NCBI GenBank assembly: GCA_009885445.1
Contig: VFKQ01000403.1
Location: 1 to 9,458 of the forward strand
Length of the DNA stretch: 9,458 bases
Direction of reading: 5' to 3'
From: Anaerolineaceae bacterium
GTDB lineage: Bacteria; Chloroflexota; Anaerolineae; Anaerolineales; Villigracilaceae
Below, in pieces: positions 6,216-9,458 of the stretch (its first letter is position 1; every line of letters starts with the position of its first letter). The notes under the pieces were generated by a model. It ran no database searches. It had not been told where the DNA came from and saw only the letters and a program-made list of their open reading frames with translations. The position numbers were made by a program, and so were the translations under genes.

Positions 6216-7322
6216 TCAGGCCACTAATGCGCGCACGTAGGGGATTTTCTGCATCAGCGAGATGATCGCCCACGAAAGCACAAAGGTCGCCAGCGTGGCC
6301 AGCGGAATCATGATCGCCGCTGGCGCGCTAATGGTGAACACATGAAACGGGATGACAAAAGTGGACGGTCCGCTGAGCGGGAACGCGCTGAATTGATCAA
6401 GAAAGCCCATTACAAAAACATGAATCAAATACATGCCAAAACTGGCCGCTGAAAGATTCAGCACAATCTTTTCAAGCGCCGGGCGCGGACGTGAAAACAT
6501 TTTTTCGGCAGCGGCGCGCAACAATATGTACGCAGACAGGGAGAGTAGGACAATGTTCCAGCCTAGCAAGTCCTGGTAAAAATCAAAGAGCGTACCGGAA
6601 CGAATCGTCATATAAACGGTGACCCGCACAGTAAAGACCGCACACAGAATATAGACCGCAGACGATAACCAAATCAGGCGCGGCGTAAGTTTAACGCCCG
6701 TCAACAGGTAGCCCAAAATAAAATAGCCAATGTAGCCAGTGAGGTATCCAAGGTTGAAAATAAACTGCACCCCCAGCCATGCCTCCACCTGCTGTTGAGC
6801 CGGGCCTAACACAAACCAGATCGCCATGAAATACCACGCGGTTGAACGCTCGGCATTATTTACAAAAACGCGGAAAATTGGGGTGATCAGATAAATGCCA
6901 AACAGCTCATACATGAACCACAGATGATATTCAGCTGGGCGCGTGACGATATATAGAATTGATGTTTTTAGGCCAATCACCACACCATTCGAAAAAATAG
7001 ATTCCTTTACGGCTAAATACAAGAGCGACCAAAAGAGAAAAGGGAGAATCACCTTTTGGACGCGCTTCGTATAAAAATTGGTCAGGCTTTCCTGCTTCGG
7101 CAATAGAAGAGCGCCACTGACCATAAACAAAATGGGCACACATGAGCGCGCGATAACATTGTAAACATTCCCCATTACCCAGTCGGTTGCGCGAAAATCT
7201 CCAACGCGAATTACCGCAACGGCTGATACATGCCCGAGAACAACCAACAAAATACCAACAGAGCGAATGAAGTCCGCCCAAAGATAACGGGAAGTGACAG
7301 GAACAGTAGATGTGGATTGCAT
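6216..7322 (-). CDS. Acyltransferase family 3 membrane protein
   Basis: This is a 368-residue polytopic membrane protein with about ten hydrophobic segments. The N-terminal signature is WADFIRSVGILLVVLGH, with Arg20 and His31 at the positions conserved in the acyltransferase-3 family (OatA, WecH and Nod-factor types). RSCVPILFMVSGALLLP and LWFMYELFGIYLITPIF further on are also typical of the family. Members O-acylate (usually acetylate) sugars of surface polymers, exopolysaccharides or peptidoglycan. No attached SGNH domain is present, so it is WecH-like in architecture. The start at 7322 has GAGG 6 nt upstream. Its stop is separated from the stop of the convergent RodA-PBP gene by a single base. 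The substrate cannot be read from the sequence; the envelope-gene neighbourhood makes a cell-surface glycan plausible. Confidence 0.88.
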   Translation of the reverse strand: MQSTSTVPVTSRYLWADFIRSVGILLVVLGHVSAVAVIRVGDFRATDWVMGNVYNVIARSCVPILFMVSGALLLPKQESLTNFYTKRVQKVILPFLFWSLLYLAVKESIFSNGVVIGLKTSILYIVTRPAEYHLWFMYELFGIYLITPIFRVFVNNAERSTAWYFMAIWFVLGPAQQQVEAWLGVQFIFNLGYLTGYIGYFILGYLLTGVKLTPRLIWLSSAVYILCAVFTVRVTVYMTIRSGTLFDFYQDLLGWNIVLLSLSAYILLRAAAEKMFSRPRPALEKIVLNLSAASFGMYLIHVFVMGFLDQFSAFPLSGPSTFVIPFHVFTISAPAAIMIPLATLATFVLSWAIISLMQKIPYVRALVA

Positions 7323-7347
7323 TGAAAGCCTCAGCAGGAATGGCGGA

Positions 7348-7353
7348 ATTATA
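7348..7353 (-). promoter_or_regulatory. Predicted -10 box of the acyltransferase gene
   Basis: On the minus strand this is a perfect TATAAT about 25 nt upstream of the ATG at 7322, giving a short leader that includes the GAGG ribosome binding site. No good -35 element is visible at 16-18 bp. The AT-rich surroundings make this a moderate call. Confidence 0.45.
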
Positions 7354-7385
7354 ATAACTACTCAGCCAACCTAATTATTGGCGGG

Positions 7386-7494
7386 TGTCTCTGCGAGGCG
7401 TTTGTTGCCGAAGCAGTCCCCTCAGGCAGGAGATTGCTTCGTCCCGACAAGAACATTCGGGATGGTATCAGGAAATACCCTGCTCGCAAAGACA
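7386..7494. repeat. 109-bp palindromic (MITE- or REP-like) element
   Basis: The ends are inverted copies: TGTCTCTGCGAG at the left and CTCGCAAAGACA at the right (11 of 12 match). An inner inverted repeat pairs GAAGCAGTC with GATTGCTTC (one G-T pair) around a C-rich/G-rich core, and a small hairpin TCCCGA/TCGGGA lies at 7442-7462. The wording of the sequence (TTGCGAG, GAAGCA, GATTGCTTCGTC) resembles a widespread intergenic repeat in environmental bacterial genomes. That resemblance is from memory and was not searched. Confidence 0.65.
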
Positions 7495-7535
7495 GGCCAG
7501 AGTAGTTACGAATTATAACCAGATTGCAAAAAACG

Positions 7536-7579
7536 ATAGATTTCCAACTTTGCCTTCATGCGCAAAGTTGGAAATCTAT
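7536..7579. terminator. 18-bp perfect hairpin, terminator-like on the minus strand
   Basis: The arms 7536-7553 and 7562-7579 pair over 18 bp without mismatch around the 8-nt loop CTTCATGC. Read on the minus strand, the stem is followed after 2 nt by six T (7533-7528), like an intrinsic terminator. On the plus strand only four T follow. No minus-strand gene ends here, so it may instead be a mobile palindrome. The arm begins AGATTTCC, as in the inverted repeat at 2373-2387. Confidence 0.55.
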
Positions 7580-7675
7580 TTTCAAAAATGGATTTTTATA
7601 CCGCGCACGGTCATAATATCTCGACACGGCTTTGCCGTCGATAATCGATTGCGGTTTTGAGAATCGGGAAATCTA

Positions 7676-7751
7676 ACCACGGATGAAAGGGATAAAAGGC
7701 AAGCCTTCGCGCTCTCAAATATCCTTCGCCGCTTCGCATCTTCGCGGTGAG
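7676..7751. repeat. CTTCGC-rich degenerate intergenic repeat
   Basis: The segment begins ACCACGGATGAAAGGGATAA and contains four copies of CTTCGC (7705, 7724, 7732 and 7740) within 41 nt, ending CTTCGCGGTGAG. This pattern resembles simple repeat families common between genes in environmental bacteria. On the minus strand it yields a low-complexity HREDAKRRR peptide, which I treat as spurious. Confidence 0.45.
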
Positions 7752-7770
7752 AAAAGCGCAGAAAGTGACC

Positions 7771-7920
7771 GTGCTCAGTATAGTACCTTATCTGGCGACG
7801 GGATTCACCGCTGTCTATGAGAAACGATGGAACGTGAAACTGTATCATAAGTCGTTGAAGCAAAATGCTTCTGTGGAAAAATCACCAACTCAAAGGGTGA
7901 CTACTCCGCCAAACCATTTC
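7771..7920 (+). pseudogene. Remnant of an IS4-like DDE transposase (C-terminal catalytic region)
   Basis: The plus-strand frame reads VYEKRWNVKLYHKSLKQN followed by ASVEKSPTQRVTTPPNHF. This matches the well-known YxKRWxVExYHKSLKQNASLxKSPTxTVTTQxNHF stretch of IS4-group transposases. It contains the Y-(2)-R-(3)-E-(6)-K signature, with the catalytic Glu replaced by Lys (AAA at 7837-7839). Upstream, the reading (LSIVPYLATGFTAV) looks like a transposase line scrambled by small indels. Downstream, the match stops abruptly after NHF and is followed within a few codons by a stop. Nothing of the N-terminal part or of the rest of the C-terminus is visible. It is a decayed, non-functional fragment of about 50 codons; an exact family name within IS4/IS701 relatives is not possible from this piece. 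Confidence 0.8.
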
Positions 7921-8072
7921 AAGGTGAGTTAAATAAATTCAGGCTTTGGGGATCGCGGTAATTAAATGCTTAGGAGTTATACAGTTGGAGTAAGACCTTA
8001 TCGTAACCACCGCCATATATTGGCAGAATCCCAGCAAAAAGCGTTTTTGGGCTATATATGTCAATCAACTGC

Positions 8073-8344
8073 GCAAGTCCTAATATTTTTGAATACGGAT
8101 TAAACGGACGGACATGAAAAAAAACGGATATTTTTGCTTTTTCCGTGAGCATCCATGTTATCATCGTACAGAATTACGACAATTCGCAGTGCCGTTAAAT
8201 TCACGCAACAGCATTTATTGCATCCGCAAAATAGTAAAAAGTACTTTTGGATGGAACACCTAACCAAAATGAACTGTAACCTTTTACTCGATTTAGGGTC
8301 ATGTCTAAGGACTTGCCGAAAAGTTATTTTTCTGCAAGTCCTAA
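8073..8344. repeat. Three copies of a GGACTTGC motif, two forming a hairpin
   Basis: GCAAGTCCTAA occurs at 8073-8083 and again at 8334-8344. The reverse complement AGGACTTGC at 8308-8316 pairs with 8334-8342 as a 9-bp stem with a 17-nt loop. The hairpin ends about 35 nt before the sigma-factor ATG. The motif resembles terminal inverted repeats of some insertion sequences, but no element can be delimited between the copies. Confidence 0.5.
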
Positions 8345-8377
8345 AACAGCGGTTTGGGTTTAGAAATAGCTGATCCC

Positions 8378-8923
8378 ATGGATGAGAATATCGTTCTTAA
8401 AGATATTAAAAACCTGGATCCGGAAGCGCTTTCTGCTGTTTTCGAGGAATATGCGCCCTTGCTTTACAGGTATGCACTCCGTCTGTGCCGTGAACCCCAG
8501 CAGGCAGATAATGTAGTCGGCGATGTATTTTCGCGATTGCTGGAACAATTAGCGGCGGGCAAGGGCCCACGGAAAAATCTGCGCTCCTATCTGTATCAAA
8601 CCGCCTACCACGTTGTTATTGACGCCGTAAGGGATCGAAAACATTATTCTTCATTCGAGCTCTTGTGGAACGAAAAAGGGGCGGCTAATCCGCCTCCCGA
8701 ACAAGCAGAGGATTACCGCAGATTGGCTCTATTAGAGGAAGCCATAAATGCAATGTTGACAGACGACCAAAGAAACGTAATCGTGCTCCGTTTTCTTGAA
8801 GGCTTTCCTCTGAGTGATACAGCCAATATCCTTGGCAAGGAAGTTAATAATGTTAAGGTTATTCAGAATCGGGCTATCGCTAAATTGCGCGAAGCGTTAA
8901 CCAAAGAATTTGAGGATTCGTGA
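8378..8923 (+). CDS. ECF-type RNA polymerase sigma factor (sigma-70 family)
   Basis: This is a 181-residue two-domain sigma factor. Region 2 covers about residues 18-88: YAPLLYRYALRLCREPQQADNVVGDVFSRLLEQ, then LRSYLYQTAYHVVIDAVRDRK. Region 4 covers about residues 113-172: LTDDQRNVIVLRFLEGFPLSDTANILGKE, then the helix-turn-helix recognition part with VIQNRAIAKLREAL. There is no region 1 or 3 and no extra C-terminal domain. I choose ATG 8378; a TTG 24 nt upstream in frame is possible, and neither has a clear ribosome binding site. The stop overlaps the ATG of the following membrane-protein gene by one base (TGATG), so the pair is co-translated, as is usual for an ECF sigma factor and its regulator. 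Target promoters and the activating signal are unknown. Confidence 0.93.
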   Translation: MDENIVLKDIKNLDPEALSAVFEEYAPLLYRYALRLCREPQQADNVVGDVFSRLLEQLAAGKGPRKNLRSYLYQTAYHVVIDAVRDRKHYSSFELLWNEKGAANPPPEQAEDYRRLALLEEAINAMLTDDQRNVIVLRFLEGFPLSDTANILGKEVNNVKVIQNRAIAKLREALTKEFEDS

Positions 8924-9458
8924 TGGAACCTAAATATCCTGAGGACTTGAAAAAAGTCGTTGAGTTGCTTCAAAAGTTAAGCAAAATAGACACCAAGTAT
9001 CCAAGCGAGTTGCTTGCGCACAGGCGCGCTACATTCCTGGAGAATGCTTTGGCTGTCAAAGTGACTGCCGATATCGAAAGAGGAAACAGCGAGGGAGGCT
9101 CGAGCCAGGGAGGTTCGCCTCCTTCTGCGCCAAATATATTGCTTCAAAGTTTCGTGGCAACCACAATAGTTATTGGAACCATAGTTGTTGCCTCTGTTGT
9201 ACGGAATCAATGGTTGCCTCTTTTGAGAGAAACTACCCCTACACCTTTACACTCCTCCGTGCCCGCATTAACCAGCACACTTGCCCGTACTCCTACTCTC
9301 TTGATTTCACCCACAGCTTCACCCACAGCTTCATCCACAGCTTCATCCACAGCTTCGCCTACAGCTTCACCCACAGGAACTGTCATTCCACCGACTGTCA
9401 TTCCACCGGTAGATCCGAATGCAACAGCAACGGCAACAGCAATAGCAACCGAGGGAAA
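8923..9458 (+). CDS. One-pass membrane protein with Ser/Pro/Thr/Ala repeat tail, putative sigma regulator (runs off right edge)
   Basis: The frame opens with ATG at 8923, overlapping the sigma stop by one base, and stays open for 178 codons to the edge. Residues 1-50 are a charged, helical, cytoplasmic-type segment (EDLKKVVELLQKLSKID, then YPSELLAHRRATFLENAL). Residues 51-70 are a Gly/Ser/Pro linker, and about 72-93 form one membrane helix. The extracytoplasmic part is rich in Thr, Pro, Ser and Ala, with tandem repeats. No zinc-binding HxxxCxxC anti-sigma motif is seen, so if it controls the sigma factor it is not a ZAS-type anti-sigma. I recall a YPxxLLAxRRxxF-like segment in proteins beside ECF sigma genes of Anaerolineae, but no family name can be given. 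Role as anti-sigma or sensor is inferred from coupling and topology only. Confidence 0.8.
   Translation, partial: MEPKYPEDLKKVVELLQKLSKIDTKYPSELLAHRRATFLENALAVKVTADIERGNSEGGSSQGGSPPSAPNILLQSFVATTIVIGTIVVASVVRNQWLPLLRETTPTPLHSSVPALTSTLARTPTLLISPTASPTASSTASSTASPTASPTGTVIPPTVIPPVDPNATATATAIATEG
9307..9378 (+). repeat. Six tandem 12-nt units coding for (Ser-Pro/Ser-Thr-Ala)n
   Basis: Six in-frame 12-nt units of the form TCACCCACAGCT run from 9307 to 9378 with few substitutions; the last ends in GGA. A 15-nt direct repeat, ACTGTCATTCCACCG, follows twice (9379-9408), and then five GCAAYN-type hexamers (9421-9450). All units are multiples of three, so copy-number change would alter tail length without a frameshift. 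The product is a flexible, wall-spanning or O-glycosylatable type of stalk. Confidence 0.85.

Larger units (their letters stand above)
7323..8377. other. Gene-poor repeat-rich region of about 1 kb
   Basis: No intact gene is supported between the acyltransferase start and the sigma factor. The short open frames here are either readings through repeats or a transposase fragment. From left to right it holds a minus-strand -10 box, a 109-bp palindromic element (7386-7494), a perfect 18-bp hairpin (7536-7579), a small imperfect hairpin around 7621-7640, CTTCGC-rich repeat sequence (7676-7751), an IS4-like transposase remnant (7771-7920), a stretch with CGGAY micro-repeats (about 8095-8131), and GGACTTGC motifs (8073-8344). 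It looks like an insertion hot spot separating two functional modules. Confidence 0.75.

Noticed and set aside
7582..7863. Minus-strand 93-codon frame
   Set aside because: Its sequence (HREDAKRRR and similar) is a reading through CTTCGC repeats and the back of the transposase remnant; no domain and no ribosome binding site.
7747..7932. Intact small protein from ATG 7747
   Set aside because: The match is to the middle of a transposase catalytic region only; the ATG falls in unrelated repeat sequence, so it is a pseudogene fragment.
7970..8164. Minus-strand 64-codon frame
   Set aside because: Its N-terminal half reads through CGGAY micro-repeats, its middle through a GGACTTGC motif, and no family is recognised. 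The C-terminal YGGGYDKVLLQLYNS looks protein-like but is not enough to support a gene.
8253..8285. GGAACA with a 17-nt spacer as an ECF-type autoregulatory promoter
   Set aside because: The -35-like GGAAC is present but the -10 (GTAACC) fits no known ECF consensus; one pentamer is expected by chance.
8155..8373. Plus-strand 72-codon frame before the sigma gene
   Set aside because: It spans the GGACTTGC hairpin, has no recognisable domain, and lacks coding bias.

Overview
The window looks like a chromosomal segment of a Chloroflexota bacterium, most likely of the Anaerolineae type. This is inferred from two things. One is an actinobacterial/chloroflexal-style FHA-FHA-RodA gene cluster. The other is an ECF sigma factor coupled to a one-pass membrane protein with a Ser/Pro/Thr/Ala-rich tail. 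No rRNA or marker gene is present to prove it. I see no tRNA, rRNA or CRISPR array.

Region 1 (1-2140, minus strand) is a D-alanylation (dlt) operon read right to left as dltC, dltD, dltX, dltA, with dltA running off the left edge. Junctions are tight: a 4-nt overlap for C/D, a 47-nt overlap for D/X, and a 2-nt gap for X/A. This is a permuted order relative to the classical Firmicutes X-A-B-C-D. dltB is not in the window and would be expected just beyond position 1. DltA activates D-alanine and loads DltC; DltX and DltD act at the membrane in transfer to an envelope polymer.

Region 2 (2141-2466) is a divergent regulatory region. It has a TATAAT box on each strand, three palindromic sequences and a 15-bp inverted repeat pair. 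The rightward promoter sits 7 nt from the fhaA-like ATG with no Shine-Dalgarno sequence, suggesting a leaderless mRNA.

Region 3 (2467-6214, plus strand) is a three-gene, fully overlapping operon for cell-wall growth: a DUF3662-FHA protein, a membrane-anchored FHA protein, and an 819-residue fusion of a SEDS glycosyltransferase (RodA/FtsW) with a class B PBP-like domain. The SEDS half keeps its catalytic Asp. The PBP half has lost the Ser and Lys of SxxK and the KTG motif, so it appears to be a pseudo-transpeptidase permanently tethered to its polymerase.

Region 4 (6216-7322, minus strand) is a membrane acyltransferase-3 protein, convergent with the fusion gene with 1 nt between the stop codons.

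Region 5 (7323-8377) is about 1 kb without an intact gene. It is a graveyard of repeats: a 109-bp palindromic element, an 18-bp perfect hairpin, CTTCGC-rich repeat sequence, a dead IS4-like transposase fragment, and three copies of a GGACTTGC motif.

Region 6 (8378-9458, plus strand) is an ECF-type sigma factor whose stop overlaps the start of a membrane protein with a repetitive extracytoplasmic tail. That gene runs off the right edge and is a candidate sigma regulator or sensor.
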